DNA of 64,000 bases from Paraburkholderia fungorum (GCF_003610895.1 NZ_MCAS01000034.1:301513-365512); one strand, 5' to 3'. Numbered from the stretch's first letter, positions 25,879 to 35,614 are shown. The notes: generated by a model from the sequence alone, not told the origin. Made by a program: numbers and translations.

Positions 25879-26149
25879 GATGTACGCAGAATGGATATAT
25901 CACGCGCTTGGACGAACGATAGGGCGCGAACATGGCCTTTGCAATATGAGATAAGAATGCATAAGGCATTAGCCTGGTGAAATACGACCGTAATCTGCCG
26001 AATTGCGGCAGCGCGGCATGAGGCTTCGGAATGAATGACCGCAGACGAGGTATGAATGCCGGAATCGGCAGGAAGGCGGGGATAGGAGAAGCGGGCCGGC
26101 ATTGGCACTTTCCGGCCGGCCCGTTGCAACAATCAGTGAATAGTGAGGC

Positions 26150-26250
26150 GTGAGAACCGCGGCAAGGAGTGCGGTGACGGATGCGGTGAGAAGCGCGGTA
26201 AGAACCGCGGTAAGGAGTGCGGCAAAGCGCGCGGCGAAAACCGCGCGGAA
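26150..26250. repeat. Degenerate short tandem repeats of GCGGTAAGAAC type
   Basis: About 100 bp is made of imperfect 12-15 base units such as AACCGCGG, AAGGAGTGCGGT and GAGAAGCGCGGT, ending just before the stop codon of the MHS transporter gene. It is non-coding on inspection. Confidence 0.45.
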
Positions 26251-26252
26251 AA

Positions 26253-27581
26253 TCAGGCGACCGTGCGCCCGGTCTTCATCTTCGCTGCCACCAGCACCGA
26301 GATCAGGCAGCCGATGGCGAGGTACGCCGCCACCGGATGCCAGGAGCCGCCGGCAAAGCTGACCAGCGCCACCGCGATGAACGGCGTGAAGCCGCCGCCC
26401 ACCACGCTCGCCACCTGATAACCGACGCCTGCCCCGCTGTAGCGGTACTCGGTGCCGAACAGTTCGGTGAACATGGGTTGCTGCACGCTCACGACCATGT
26501 CGTGGGCGACGTTGGCGAGCATGACCGCGAAGATCACGATCCACACCGTCGAGCGTGCTTCGAGCGCGAGAAAAAACGGCACCGCGCTGAACATCCCGAC
26601 CAGCGCGCCGATGATATACACGCGGCGGCGGCCGAAGCGGTCCGCCAGCCACGCGAAGCAAGGAATCGTCACGCAACTTACCGCGCCGACCAGCAGGCCG
26701 ATCGTGAGGAAGAACTCGCGCGGCATGTGCAGATTGGCGGTCGAGTAGTTGAGGGCGAACGCCGTCACGATATACATCGTGAACAACTCGGCAAGACGCA
26801 GCGCGATAATCAGCAGAAAGGCCTTGGGGTGTTTCAGCAGAGCCTCGACGATCGGCAGCCGCACGCTGCGTTCGCCGTGCTGGCCGACCTTCTCGACGAA
26901 CTCCTTCGACTCCTCCATGCTCGAACGGATCCAAAGCGCGATCAGCACCAGCACCACGCTGAACAGGAAGGGCAGGCGCCAGCCCCAATTCAGGAACGCG
27001 GCGTTGTCCATCGAGCGGCTGATGATCGCGACGAGGCCGGTCGAGAGCACCAGACCCACGCCATAGCCAACCTGCACGCCGCTGCTGTAGAACGCCTTTT
27101 TCTTCTCCGGCGCGCTTTCGACCGCCATCAAGGCCGCGCCGCCCCATTCGCCGCCGACCGCGAAGCCCTGAATCGCGCGCAAGGTGACGAGCAGCACCGG
27201 CGCCCACCAGCCGATACTCGAGAAAGCCGGCAGCAGGCCGATCGCCGCGGTGGAGAGTCCCATCATCATCACCGTGAGGACCAGCATGCGCTTGCGTCCA
27301 AGCCGGTCGCCGTAGTGGCCGAACACGAAGCCGCCGAGCGGCCGGAACAGAAAACCGACGCCGAAGGTGGCGAATGCGGCGAGCGTGCCCATCGCCGGGC
27401 TGACCTTCGGGAAGAACTCGGCATTGAAGACCAGCGCGGCAACGATGCCGTACAGCAGAAAGTCGTACCAGTCGACCACGGCACCGATAAAGCTGCCGAG
27501 CGCCGCCTTGCGTGCCTGGTTGCGCGCCGTGCCGTTGCCGGCCGTGGCCGTTTTCGGTGCTTTGGGGATAGTGGTGCTCAT
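26253..27581 (-). CDS. MHS-family MFS transporter (metabolite:H+ symporter, ShiA/KgtP-like)
   Basis: A 442-residue, 12-helix transporter. The MHS hallmarks are FIGAVVDWYDFLLYG in helix 1, FLFRPLGGFVFGHYGDRLGRKRML between helices 2 and 3, and RAIQGFAVGGEWGGAALMAVE around helix 4, where the acidic residue is conserved in this family. Substrates of relatives include shikimate, citrate, alpha-ketoglutarate and aromatic acids; none can be chosen here. ATG 27581 is preceded by AAGGAGACA. It stands alone between the OFA transporter and the efflux repressor. Confidence 0.9.
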   Translation of the reverse strand: MSTTIPKAPKTATAGNGTARNQARKAALGSFIGAVVDWYDFLLYGIVAALVFNAEFFPKVSPAMGTLAAFATFGVGFLFRPLGGFVFGHYGDRLGRKRMLVLTVMMMGLSTAAIGLLPAFSSIGWWAPVLLVTLRAIQGFAVGGEWGGAALMAVESAPEKKKAFYSSGVQVGYGVGLVLSTGLVAIISRSMDNAAFLNWGWRLPFLFSVVLVLIALWIRSSMEESKEFVEKVGQHGERSVRLPIVEALLKHPKAFLLIIALRLAELFTMYIVTAFALNYSTANLHMPREFFLTIGLLVGAVSCVTIPCFAWLADRFGRRRVYIIGALVGMFSAVPFFLALEARSTVWIVIFAVMLANVAHDMVVSVQQPMFTELFGTEYRYSGAGVGYQVASVVGGGFTPFIAVALVSFAGGSWHPVAAYLAIGCLISVLVAAKMKTGRTVA

Positions 27582-27795
27582 CAGGGTGTCTCCTTCGGAT
27601 TCTCGGACTGCTGTTCAGGATCGCGCGGCGCAGAACACATGCTGGAAGAAGCGCGGCGGCCGCCGACCCGTTGCAGGATTCCCGAAGGTTAATGATGCGA
27701 TGCCCATCTCACAATCGGCATTCGATGCCAATTGCGCGATTATCGATCGCGTCTGCGCGAATAGCGCGCGTTTTACGTGTTTACACCAAGCCGGT

Positions 27796-28443
27796 TTAGA
27801 GCGCGGCGCGAGATTCCGTGCGCCGTAGCCGTGCCGAATCGCGCAGTGTGTCGATACCGGCGAGCAGCAGCGCGTCGACGTCTTCCCAGGGCGTGTGGCG
27901 CAGGCGGTCGGTCCACACCATCGTGCCGAAAATGCCTTCCACCAGCGATTGAAAGTACACGCTCGCGAGATGCAGGTTGAGGCTGGCCGGCAACTCGCCG
28001 TTGGCGACTGCGCGACGCAGCAGCGCGGTCGTGATGCGCAGTGTCTGCTTGTCGTAAAGCGTGCGTCTCCGCAGTAACGGGGCGTTTTCCTCGCTCTGCT
28101 CGCACTTCATATAGAGGATCTCGAGTACGCGCTGCACCGAACCCGATTCGACGCATTGCCGCAGATAGTGCAGCGCCGCCTCGCGCAGCGCTTCCAGCGC
28201 GGGGCCGTCCTCGGCTAGCTCGAAGCCCTCGGCGGCGCGCGCGAACGCGCGGTCGCACATCGCGAGGCAGACCTCGATCTTGTTCTTGTAGTGTCCGTAG
28301 ACCGCGCCACGCGACACACCCGCCGCGTCGGCGATATCGGCCATCGCGGTTTGCGCGACGCCTTTTTCCAGAAACACCAGCTCAGCGGCATCGAGGATGC
28401 CGTTACGCGTGTTCTGCGATTCCTCTTTCGTTTTGCGGGCCAT
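27796..28443 (-). CDS. TetR/AcrR-family repressor of the adjacent RND efflux operon (BpeR/AcrR-like)
   Basis: A 215-residue TetR regulator. The N-terminal HTH is complete (VFLEKGVAQTAMADIADAAGVSRGAVYGHYKNKIEVC), and the start MARKTKEESQNTR is the pattern seen in AcrR/BpeR-type repressors of RND pumps. The C-terminal ~150 helical residues would bind the inducing drug. It is divergent from the pump operon, with a perfect 18-bp palindrome in the shared promoter region at 28508-28525. A short AAAGG site precedes ATG 28443. Confidence 0.88.
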   Translation of the reverse strand: MARKTKEESQNTRNGILDAAELVFLEKGVAQTAMADIADAAGVSRGAVYGHYKNKIEVCLAMCDRAFARAAEGFELAEDGPALEALREAALHYLRQCVESGSVQRVLEILYMKCEQSEENAPLLRRRTLYDKQTLRITTALLRRAVANGELPASLNLHLASVYFQSLVEGIFGTMVWTDRLRHTPWEDVDALLLAGIDTLRDSARLRRTESRAAL

Positions 28444-28507
28444 TCACACCAACCTTTCACTTTGCTGTCGCCACCAAGCAACAGTCTTACGGTTTTTCGC
28501 TGTATTC

Positions 28508-28525
28508 AATCAGTCATGACTGATT
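28508..28525. promoter_or_regulatory. Palindromic operator of the efflux operon
   Basis: AATCAGTCATGACTGATT is a perfect 18-bp palindrome in the 164-bp gap between the TetR gene and the pump operon. Size and position fit an operator bound by the TetR product, repressing both directions. Confidence 0.7.
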
Positions 28526-28607
28526 ATAATCGATCGCCTTTCGCGGACTGCTGGATGAGTCCGGCGGCAGCCCGGCGGTGGTGACCGCTTCGACACAAAG
28601 GATTCAG

Positions 28608-29813
28608 ATGAAAACCACACGCGCCATTCCGATCACGCTTGCCGTAGCCACACTGCTCACGCTGCTCGCGGGATGCGGCAAACAGAACCCGCAAGCCGAT
28701 GCTGCGGCCGCCGCGCCGCAGGAAGTCGCGGTGATGACGGTGCATCCGTCATCCGTACCGCTTGGCGTCGAGTTGCCGGGCAGGCTCGAAGCATACCGGC
28801 AAGCAGAAGTGCGTGCGCGAGTAGCGGGCATTGTCACGGCGCGTCTCTATGACGAAGGACAGGAGGTGCGCAAGAACGCGCCGCTGTTCCGGATCGACCC
28901 CGCGCCGCTGAAGGCCGCACTGGACGTGGCCGCCGGCGCGTTGGCGCGCGCCGAAGCCAATGCGCTCGGCGCCACCGACAAGCGCAAGCGCTACGACGAT
29001 CTCGTCACCGATCGTGCGGTAAGCGAACGCGACCACACCGAAGCGTTGATCGAAGAGCGTCAGGCGAAGGCCGAGGTGGCCTCGGCTCGCGCCGAACTCG
29101 AGCGGGCGCGCCTGCAATTGAGTTACGCGACAGTCACCGCGCCGATCGACGGCCGCGCCCGGCGCGCGCTCGTGACTGAAGGCGCGCTGGTCGGCCAGGA
29201 TTCGGCCACACCGCTGACTACGGTCGAGCAGATCGATCCGATCTACGTGAACTTCTCGCAACCGGCGGCGGACGTCGCCGCGCTGCGTCGCGCGATCGAT
29301 ACCGGACGCGTGCAAGGCGTCGCGCAGAAGGACATCAAGGTCTATCTGACACTGCCGGACGGCAGCGAATACGCGCAGACCGGCAAGTTGCTGTTCACCG
29401 ATCTCGCGGTCGATCCGGGCACGGACTCGGTTGCGATGCGTGCGCTCTTTCCCAACGTGCAACGCGAGCTGCTGCCGGGCGCCTACGTGCGCATCAGGCT
29501 GGATCGCGCGATCGATACCGCGGCGATCGCGGTGCCGCGCGATGCCGTCACCCGCACGGCGGACGACGCAACGGTCAAGATCGTCGATGCCACGAACAAG
29601 GTCGCGGTGGTGCCCGTGCAGGTCAACGAACTGAAGGGCCGCAACTGGCTTGTCACGCGTGGTCTGAAGGGCGGCGAGCGCGTCATCGTGGAAAACGCCG
29701 CGACGCTTGTGCCCGGCACGGCCGTTACGCCGCGCGAACGGAGTGAACAGAGTGAACCGGGTAAACGCAGTGCGGACCAGCCGGGCGCAGCGAAGGCCCC
29801 GGCCAGCACGTAG
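28608..29813 (+). CDS. RND efflux periplasmic adaptor (membrane fusion protein, MexA/AcrA/BpeA-like)
   Basis: A 401-residue lipoprotein adaptor. The signal peptide ends in a lipobox LLAGC with Cys23 as the lipidated residue. A lipoyl half-motif (RLEAYRQAEVRARVAGIV) precedes a coiled-coil hairpin at about residues 100-160, and a second lipoyl half (YATVTAPIDGRARRALVTEGALVG) and beta-barrel follow. It would link the inner-membrane pump to the outer-membrane channel. ATG 28608 has AAAGGA upstream. First gene of the pump operon. Confidence 0.92.
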   Translation: MKTTRAIPITLAVATLLTLLAGCGKQNPQADAAAAAPQEVAVMTVHPSSVPLGVELPGRLEAYRQAEVRARVAGIVTARLYDEGQEVRKNAPLFRIDPAPLKAALDVAAGALARAEANALGATDKRKRYDDLVTDRAVSERDHTEALIEERQAKAEVASARAELERARLQLSYATVTAPIDGRARRALVTEGALVGQDSATPLTTVEQIDPIYVNFSQPAADVAALRRAIDTGRVQGVAQKDIKVYLTLPDGSEYAQTGKLLFTDLAVDPGTDSVAMRALFPNVQRELLPGAYVRIRLDRAIDTAAIAVPRDAVTRTADDATVKIVDATNKVAVVPVQVNELKGRNWLVTRGLKGGERVIVENAATLVPGTAVTPRERSEQSEPGKRSADQPGAAKAPAST

Positions 29814-29902
29814 CGGGTGAACCGGCTGGTTCCCGCCAACCGGCCGCGCGGCGCCCGCAGCATGCGCCGCGACGGTCGAAATCCAACTGATCAGAGAGCA
29901 CC

Positions 29903-32900
29903 ATGGCTCGATTTTTTATCGATCGCCCCGTCTTCGCGTGGGTGATTTCCTTACTCATCATGCTCGCGGGCGTCTTCGCGATCCGTGCGCTGCCGGTCGC
30001 GCAGTACCCGGACATCGCGCCGCCCGTGGTCAACATCTGGGCGAACTATCCGGGCGCCTCGGCGCAGGTCGTCGAGGAATCGGTGACCGCGGTGATCGAG
30101 CGCGAGATGAATGGCGCACCTGGTCTGATGTATACCTCGGCGACCAGCAGTGCCGGTTCGGCATCCATCACCCTGACCTTCAAGCAGGGCACGAACCCCG
30201 ATCTTGCCGCGGTCGAAGTACAGAACCGTTTGAAGACGGTCGAGGCGCGTTTGCCGGAACCGGTGCGGCGCGACGGCGTCTCCGTCGAGAAGGCGGCGGA
30301 CAACATCCAGCTTGTCGTCACGCTGACTTCCGACGACGGCCGCATGAGCGAGGTGCAACTCGGCGAACTCGCGTCGGCGAATGTCGTGCAGGCGCTGCGG
30401 CGTGTCGAGGGCGTCGGCAAGGTGCAGTTCTGGGGCGCCGAATACGCCATGCGGATCTGGCCCGACCCGATCAAGATGACTTCGCTGAATCTCTCCGCGT
30501 CCGATCTGGTCGCGGCGATCCGCAGCCACAACGCGCGTGTGACGGTCGGCGATATCGGCAACCAGGCGGTGCCGGCCTCGGCGCAGATCAGCGCCACCGT
30601 GCTCGCGGGCGGTCAGCTGAGCACGCCGGAGGCCTTTGGCGGCATTGCGTTGCGCACCCGGCCGGACGGCTCGGCGCTGTATCTGCGCGACGTGGCGCGG
30701 ATCGAATTCGGCGGCAGCGATTATGCGTTCACCTCGCGCGTCAACGGCAAGACCGCGACGGGTATGGCGATCAAGCTGGCGCCGGGCTCGAATGCGGTCG
30801 CCACGACCAAACGCGTGCGCGAGACGATGGACCAGTTGAAGAAGTACTTTCCGCCGGGCGTGAGCTATCAGATTCCGTACGAGACCGCGTCGTTCGTGCA
30901 GATCTCGATCCAGAAAGTGATCAGCACGCTGATCGAGGCCGGCGTGCTCGTGTTCCTCGTGATGTACCTGTTCATGCAGAACATCCGGGCGACCCTGATC
31001 CCGACGCTGGTCGTGCCGGTCGCGTTGCTCGGCACATTCGGCGTGATGCTTGCGCTCGGTTTCTCGATCAACGTGCTGACGATGTTCGGCATGGTGCTGG
31101 CGATCGGCATTCTGGTCGACGATGCGATCGTGGTGGTCGAGAACGTGGAACGGATCATGGCCGAGGAGGGGCTATCGCCGTACGAAGCGACGGTGAAGGC
31201 AATGCGCCAGATCAGCGGCGCGATTATCGGCATCACGGTGGTGCTGACCTCGGTGTTCCTGCCGATGGCGTTCTTCAGCGGCGCGGTGGGCAACATCTAC
31301 CGGCAGTTTGCGTTGTCGCTGGCAGTATCGATCGGGTTTTCGGCGTTTCTCGCCTTGTCGCTCACGCCGGCGCTGTGCGCGACGCTGCTCAAGCCGGTCG
31401 CCGCCGGTCACCATGAAAAGCGCGGTTTCTTCGGCTGGTTCAACCGGATGTTTGCGCGTATGACGGGCCGCTACCACGGCGCGGTCGCGAAGATACTGCG
31501 CAAGCCGGTGCGCTGGATGACGGCGTACGCGGCAATCGGCGCGGCGGTCGCCATGCTGTTCACGGGTCTGCCGAGCGCGTTTCTGCCCGACGAAGATCAG
31601 GGCAACTTCATGATCATGGTGATGCGCCCGCAAGGCGCGACGATGGCGGAAACGATGCAGAGCATCAAGGCCGTGGAGGGCTATCTGCTCGACAAGGAGC
31701 CAGTCGAGTACGTGTATGCGATTGGCGGCTTCAGCAACTACGGCAGCGGCCCGAGCAGCGGCATGATCTTCTCGACACTGAAGAACTGGAAAGATCGTAA
31801 GGATACCCAGGCGCATGTACAGGCCATCGTCGAACGCGTGAACCAGCGCTTTGCCGGCACGCCGGACACCATGGTATTCGCGATGAACTCGCCCGCGTTG
31901 CCGGACCTCGGCTCGACGAGCGGTTTCGACTTCCGTTTGCAGGACCGCGGCGGCGCCGGCTACGCGGCGCTGGTGGCGGCGCGTGAACAATTGTTGACCG
32001 AAGGCCACCGGCAGACTGGCATTACCGACCTGATGTTCGCCGGTCAACCGGACGCACCGCAGATCGTGCTCGACATCGATCGCAACAAGGCCGCGGCGAT
32101 GGGCGTGACGATGGACGAGATCAACACCACGCTCGCCGTCATGTTCGGCTCCGACTACATCGGCGATTTCATGCACGGCTCGCAGGTGCGGCGCGTGATC
32201 GTGCAGGCGGACGGGCGCAATCGCGTCGACGTCGACGATGTGCGCAAGCTGCGCGTGCGCAATGCGGCAGGCGAGATGGTACCGCTCTCGGCGTTTGTCA
32301 CGTTGCAATGGCGTGCCGGGCCGTCGCAATTGACGCGTTACAACGGTTACCCGTCGTTCACGCTGAACGGCTCTGCCGCTCCCGGCTACAGCAGCGGCGA
32401 AGCGATGCGGGTGATGGAAACGCTGGCGGGCAAATTGCCGGCGGGGATCGGCTTCGACTGGTCGGGGCAATCGTTCGAGGAGCGTCTGTCGGGCTCGCAG
32501 GCGCCGATGCTGTTTGCGCTGTCCGTGCTGATCGTGTTCCTCGCGCTCGCGGCGCTGTATGAAAGCTGGTCGATTCCGCTCGCGGTGATTCTGGTCGTGC
32601 CGCTCGGCGTGATCGGCGCGGTGCTGGGCGTGACGCTGCGCGGCATGCCCAACGATATCTACTTCAAGGTCGGCCTGATTGCGACGATCGGCCTGTCGGC
32701 CAAGAACGCGATCCTGATCGTCGAGGTGGCGAAAGATCTGTATGCCGAGGGTATGCCGCTGATCGACGCCACCCTCGAAGCCGCGCGTCTGCGCTTGCGG
32801 CCGATCGTGATGACATCGCTTGCGTTCGGCGTCGGCGTGGTGCCGCTCGCGTTCGCCTCGGGCGCGGCATCCGGTGCGCAGATCGCAATTGGCACGGGTG

Positions 32901-33043
32901 TGCTGGGCGGCATCATCAGCGCGACCGTGCTGGCGATTTTCATGGTGCCGCTGTTCTTTGTGGTGGTCGGGCGTCTATTCAACGTTGGCAAGCGCCGGCG
33001 CCCTGGCCTCGCCGCGACGAATGCAATGGAGATAAAGGAATGA
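29903..33043 (+). CDS. RND multidrug efflux pump, inner-membrane transporter (MexB/AcrB/BpeB-like)
   Basis: A 1046-residue proton-driven exporter of the hydrophobe/amphiphile RND class, the usual AcrB length. It starts MARFFIDRPVFAWVI. The proton-relay Asp pair is in GILVDDAIVVVENVERIM (helix 4), and the partner Lys is in SAKNAILIVEVAKDL. Two large periplasmic loops carry the porter and docking domains. It lies 89 bp after the adaptor gene and its stop overlaps the start of the outer-membrane channel gene by ATGA. Drug range cannot be read from sequence. Confidence 0.95.
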   Translation: MARFFIDRPVFAWVISLLIMLAGVFAIRALPVAQYPDIAPPVVNIWANYPGASAQVVEESVTAVIEREMNGAPGLMYTSATSSAGSASITLTFKQGTNPDLAAVEVQNRLKTVEARLPEPVRRDGVSVEKAADNIQLVVTLTSDDGRMSEVQLGELASANVVQALRRVEGVGKVQFWGAEYAMRIWPDPIKMTSLNLSASDLVAAIRSHNARVTVGDIGNQAVPASAQISATVLAGGQLSTPEAFGGIALRTRPDGSALYLRDVARIEFGGSDYAFTSRVNGKTATGMAIKLAPGSNAVATTKRVRETMDQLKKYFPPGVSYQIPYETASFVQISIQKVISTLIEAGVLVFLVMYLFMQNIRATLIPTLVVPVALLGTFGVMLALGFSINVLTMFGMVLAIGILVDDAIVVVENVERIMAEEGLSPYEATVKAMRQISGAIIGITVVLTSVFLPMAFFSGAVGNIYRQFALSLAVSIGFSAFLALSLTPALCATLLKPVAAGHHEKRGFFGWFNRMFARMTGRYHGAVAKILRKPVRWMTAYAAIGAAVAMLFTGLPSAFLPDEDQGNFMIMVMRPQGATMAETMQSIKAVEGYLLDKEPVEYVYAIGGFSNYGSGPSSGMIFSTLKNWKDRKDTQAHVQAIVERVNQRFAGTPDTMVFAMNSPALPDLGSTSGFDFRLQDRGGAGYAALVAAREQLLTEGHRQTGITDLMFAGQPDAPQIVLDIDRNKAAAMGVTMDEINTTLAVMFGSDYIGDFMHGSQVRRVIVQADGRNRVDVDDVRKLRVRNAAGEMVPLSAFVTLQWRAGPSQLTRYNGYPSFTLNGSAAPGYSSGEAMRVMETLAGKLPAGIGFDWSGQSFEERLSGSQAPMLFALSVLIVFLALAALYESWSIPLAVILVVPLGVIGAVLGVTLRGMPNDIYFKVGLIATIGLSAKNAILIVEVAKDLYAEGMPLIDATLEAARLRLRPIVMTSLAFGVGVVPLAFASGAASGAQIAIGTGVLGGIISATVLAIFMVPLFFVVVGRLFNVGKRRRPGLAATNAMEIKE

Positions 33044-34530
33044 AGCGCGCTTTGGTGCAACAAGACCCGATGCAACACGACCCGATGCAAAGACGGACGC
33101 AGGAGCCGGCGCACGCCGGGCGGGTGGCGCGCGCGGCGCTGGCAGGACTGCTGATGGTGCTTGCGGGCTGCTCGATGGCGCCGCGCTATGAGCGTCCGCC
33201 GGCGCCGGTGCCGCAGGCCTTTCCAGTTTCGGCGGCGGACAATCACGTGAGCAGCGATTCCACCGCGCAAGATCTGGACGACTGGCGTGTCTATTTCACC
33301 GACCCGGCCTTGAATCATCTGATCGAGATGGCGCTCGCCAACAACCGCGACCTGCGCACCGCTACCTTGCGCATTCAGGAAGCGCGCGCGCTGTATGGCA
33401 TCCAGTTCGCGGAGCGGCTGCCTTCCGTCGATGCCACCGCCAGCTACAACCGCGGCCGGACCGTGGATTCGTCGCTCGGTGAAAACGTCGTGGCAAGCCA
33501 GTATCGCGCGGCGCTCGGCGTGAGCGCCTTCGAACTGGATGTGTTCGGGCGCGTGAAGAGTCTGTCGGACGCCGCGCTGGCCGAGTATCTCGCCAGTGTG
33601 GAGGCGCAGCGCGCCGTGCAGATCAGTCTGATTGCGGAAGTCGCGTCGGCGTATGTCGCCGAGCGCGCGCTTTACGATCAGGAACAACTGGCGCGCCGTA
33701 CGCTCGCCGCGCGTGAGGGCATCTACGCACTGACGAAGCGCCGCTATGGCGCGGGCATGAGTACTGCGATCGAATTGCGTACCGCGCAGATGCTGGTCGA
33801 CTCCGCGCGCGCCTCGTTGGCTGCGCTGGCGCGTGAGCGCACCCAGGCGGCGAGTTCGCTGCAGTTGCTGCTGGGCGATTTCACCGTTGACTTGCAGCGC
33901 AGCGCGCCGGTGCTCGACGACCTGACGATGATGCCGGTGGCGGCCGGCCTGTCGTCGGATTTGCTGACACGCAGGCCGGATATGCGCGAAGCCGAACAAC
34001 GCCTGAAAGCCGCGAACGCGAATATCGGCGCGGCCCGGGCGGCGTTCTTTCCGAGCCTGCGCATCACCACCGAAGTGGGCTCGGTCAGCGACGGCTTTTC
34101 CCGTCTGTTCGCGGGCGGCTCGGGGGTGTGGTCGTTCGCGCCGCAACTGACCTTGCCGATCTTCAGCGGTGGCCGTAATCGCGCGAACCTCGATCTCGCA
34201 ACGGTGCGCAAGGACATTGCGATCACCGGCTACGAAAAGACGATTCAGACTGCTTTCCGCGAGGTGGCCGACGCCCTTGCCGCCCGTGATCAGATCGACG
34301 CACAGGTCGATGCGCAAAAGGGCGTCTATGAGGCGGACAATGAGCGGATGCGGCTCGCGCAACGGCGCTACACGAGCGGCGTGGCGACCTATCTGGAATT
34401 GCTCGACGCGCAACGCAGCCTGTTCGAGTCGGGCCAGGAGCTGATCCGGCTGAAGCAGTTGCGTCTCACCAACGCGATTGCACTGTACCGGGCACTGGGC
34501 GGCGGTTGGGCGAAGGAGGGCAGCGCGTGA
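33040..34530 (+). CDS. Outer-membrane efflux channel lipoprotein (OprM/OprB-like, NodT family)
   Basis: A 496-residue TolC-type channel. The N-terminal ~44 residues end in a lipobox LAGC (Cys44), unusually far from the start because of a polar MQ/DP-rich extension; an internal Met is a possible alternative, but the ATGA overlap with the pump gene supports 33040. Two OEP domains follow, with the NRDLRTATLRIQEARALYGI and LLTRRPDMREAEQRLKAANA segments conserved in the family. It completes the three-part pump. Confidence 0.92.
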   Translation: MKRALVQQDPMQHDPMQRRTQEPAHAGRVARAALAGLLMVLAGCSMAPRYERPPAPVPQAFPVSAADNHVSSDSTAQDLDDWRVYFTDPALNHLIEMALANNRDLRTATLRIQEARALYGIQFAERLPSVDATASYNRGRTVDSSLGENVVASQYRAALGVSAFELDVFGRVKSLSDAALAEYLASVEAQRAVQISLIAEVASAYVAERALYDQEQLARRTLAAREGIYALTKRRYGAGMSTAIELRTAQMLVDSARASLAALARERTQAASSLQLLLGDFTVDLQRSAPVLDDLTMMPVAAGLSSDLLTRRPDMREAEQRLKAANANIGAARAAFFPSLRITTEVGSVSDGFSRLFAGGSGVWSFAPQLTLPIFSGGRNRANLDLATVRKDIAITGYEKTIQTAFREVADALAARDQIDAQVDAQKGVYEADNERMRLAQRRYTSGVATYLELLDAQRSLFESGQELIRLKQLRLTNAIALYRALGGGWAKEGSA

Positions 34531-34606
34531 TCGCGGGGTAATTCTGACGTGTTGCGCATCGGGCGATCCGTGCTACCTTGACCTGATGTCTGGAAACAAC
34601 AGCCAC

Positions 34607-34621
34607 TGATATACTACATAC
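34607..34621. promoter_or_regulatory. GntR operator-like site 1 (upstream of the regulator's own unit)
   Basis: TGATATACTACATAC matches 13 of 15 bases of the right part of the perfect palindrome at 36056-36075. It lies about 290 bp before the GntR gene and 85 bp before the small gene ahead of it, consistent with autoregulation. Confidence 0.5.
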
Positions 34622-34651
34622 AGAATATTGATTAATGCGGCATTGCAGCAT

Positions 34652-34680
34652 ATGATTGAGGGATCGGATCACTCAATCAT
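34652..34680. promoter_or_regulatory. Dyad just upstream of a small gene's ribosome binding site
   Basis: ATGATTGAG (34652-34660) and CTCAATCAT (34672-34680) form a perfect 9-bp inverted repeat with an 11-base spacer. The GGAG site of the next gene starts 3 bp later. It could be a second regulator site or a leader hairpin. Confidence 0.45.
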
Positions 34681-34692
34681 TCGGAGTTACAA

Positions 34693-34917
34693 ATGGAATT
34701 TGTTCCTCTCGCGCTGCTGGCCGTCGCTGTTGTGGGTTTGGGCTCGGCCGCCACCGTCCTGTTGACCCGCTGGATTCCGCAGCCGGTTGCGCAACTCGCG
34801 GCGCAGCATGGCCGGTTCGTCGGTTTGGGCGAACAGGAGGGCACAATAGCCGGGGCGGCGCCGTATCGTGCGCATGTTCAACAAGAGGCGATGAATGTCG
34901 TCAGAACTTCAAACTGA
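34693..34917 (+). CDS. Possible small membrane protein, 74 residues
   Basis: Unrecognised. It has a GGAG site 7 bp before ATG 34693 and one N-terminal membrane helix (about residues 4-26, VPLALLAVAVVGLGSAATVLL) followed by a polar tail. The tail overlaps the first 23 bases of the GntR gene in another frame. Coding is uncertain, since such an open frame in GC-rich leader DNA could be chance; the ribosome binding site and clean helix are in its favour. Confidence 0.4.
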   Translation: MEFVPLALLAVAVVGLGSAATVLLTRWIPQPVAQLAAQHGRFVGLGEQEGTIAGAAPYRAHVQQEAMNVVRTSN

Positions 34918-35614
34918 AGCAGTGGCCACACCCTTGACGCTGTCGTTGCAGCCGATTGGCGCGAGCGCAAGCTTGCGCGATCAGGCGTATGCGATGCTCC
35001 GCCAGGCCATTGCCGACGCGGACATCTATCAATCTCGCGAAGAAATCCGTCTCGACGAGCGTGTGCTGAGTGAATCGCTGGGCGTGAGCCGCACGCCGGT
35101 GCGCGAGGCGATGACCCTGCTCGAACAGGAAGGTTTTCTGCGCATGGTGCCGCGGCGCGGCATCTACATCGTGCGCAAGAGCAAGCGTGAGATCGTCGAA
35201 ATGATCCAGATGTGGGCCGCGCTCGAAAGCATGGCGGCGCGTCTTGCCACGCTGCACGCCTCGGACGAGGAAATCGCCCGCCTGCGCCACATGTTCGACA
35301 ATTTCCGCGACGCCACGCCGGCCGAGCACATTGCCGAGTATTCCGACGCCAACATCGCGTTTCATCAGGCGATCGTCGAGTTGTCGAAATCGCAGATCAT
35401 TCTCGACACGATCAAAAACATCTTCATCCACGTGCGGGCGATTCGCCGCATGACCATTTCGCAAAGCGACCGCGCGTCGCGTTCGATCGTCGATCACCTG
35501 CGAATTATCGAGGCGTTGGAGCAGCGCGATACCGAACTGGCCGAGCGGCTCACGCGCCAGCATTCGCTGGATCTGGCGGCGTTTGTCGAAGCGAATTGCG
35601 ATTTTCTGGACTGA
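34895..35614 (+). CDS. GntR-family regulator, FCD subfamily
   Basis: A 239-residue regulator. The winged HTH occupies about residues 28-95 (LDERVLSESLGVSRTPVREAMTLLEQEGFLRMVPRRGIYI). The FCD ligand domain follows, with Asp and His residues (DANIAFHQAIV, then DHLRIIEAL) that bind metal and a small acid in this subfamily. ATG 34895 is preceded by AGAGG. The gene ends at a strong terminator and lies upstream of the ThDP/Frc operon, whose promoter carries two matching operator sites. It probably represses that operon until a carboxylic acid ligand binds. Confidence 0.9.
   Translation: MSSELQTEAVATPLTLSLQPIGASASLRDQAYAMLRQAIADADIYQSREEIRLDERVLSESLGVSRTPVREAMTLLEQEGFLRMVPRRGIYIVRKSKREIVEMIQMWAALESMAARLATLHASDEEIARLRHMFDNFRDATPAEHIAEYSDANIAFHQAIVELSKSQIILDTIKNIFIHVRAIRRMTISQSDRASRSIVDHLRIIEALEQRDTELAERLTRQHSLDLAAFVEANCDFLD

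Noticed and set aside
26217..27692. 491-residue open frame opposite the MHS transporter
   Set aside because: Polar, Arg/Glu-rich and without domains; the opposite strand encodes a clear MHS transporter.
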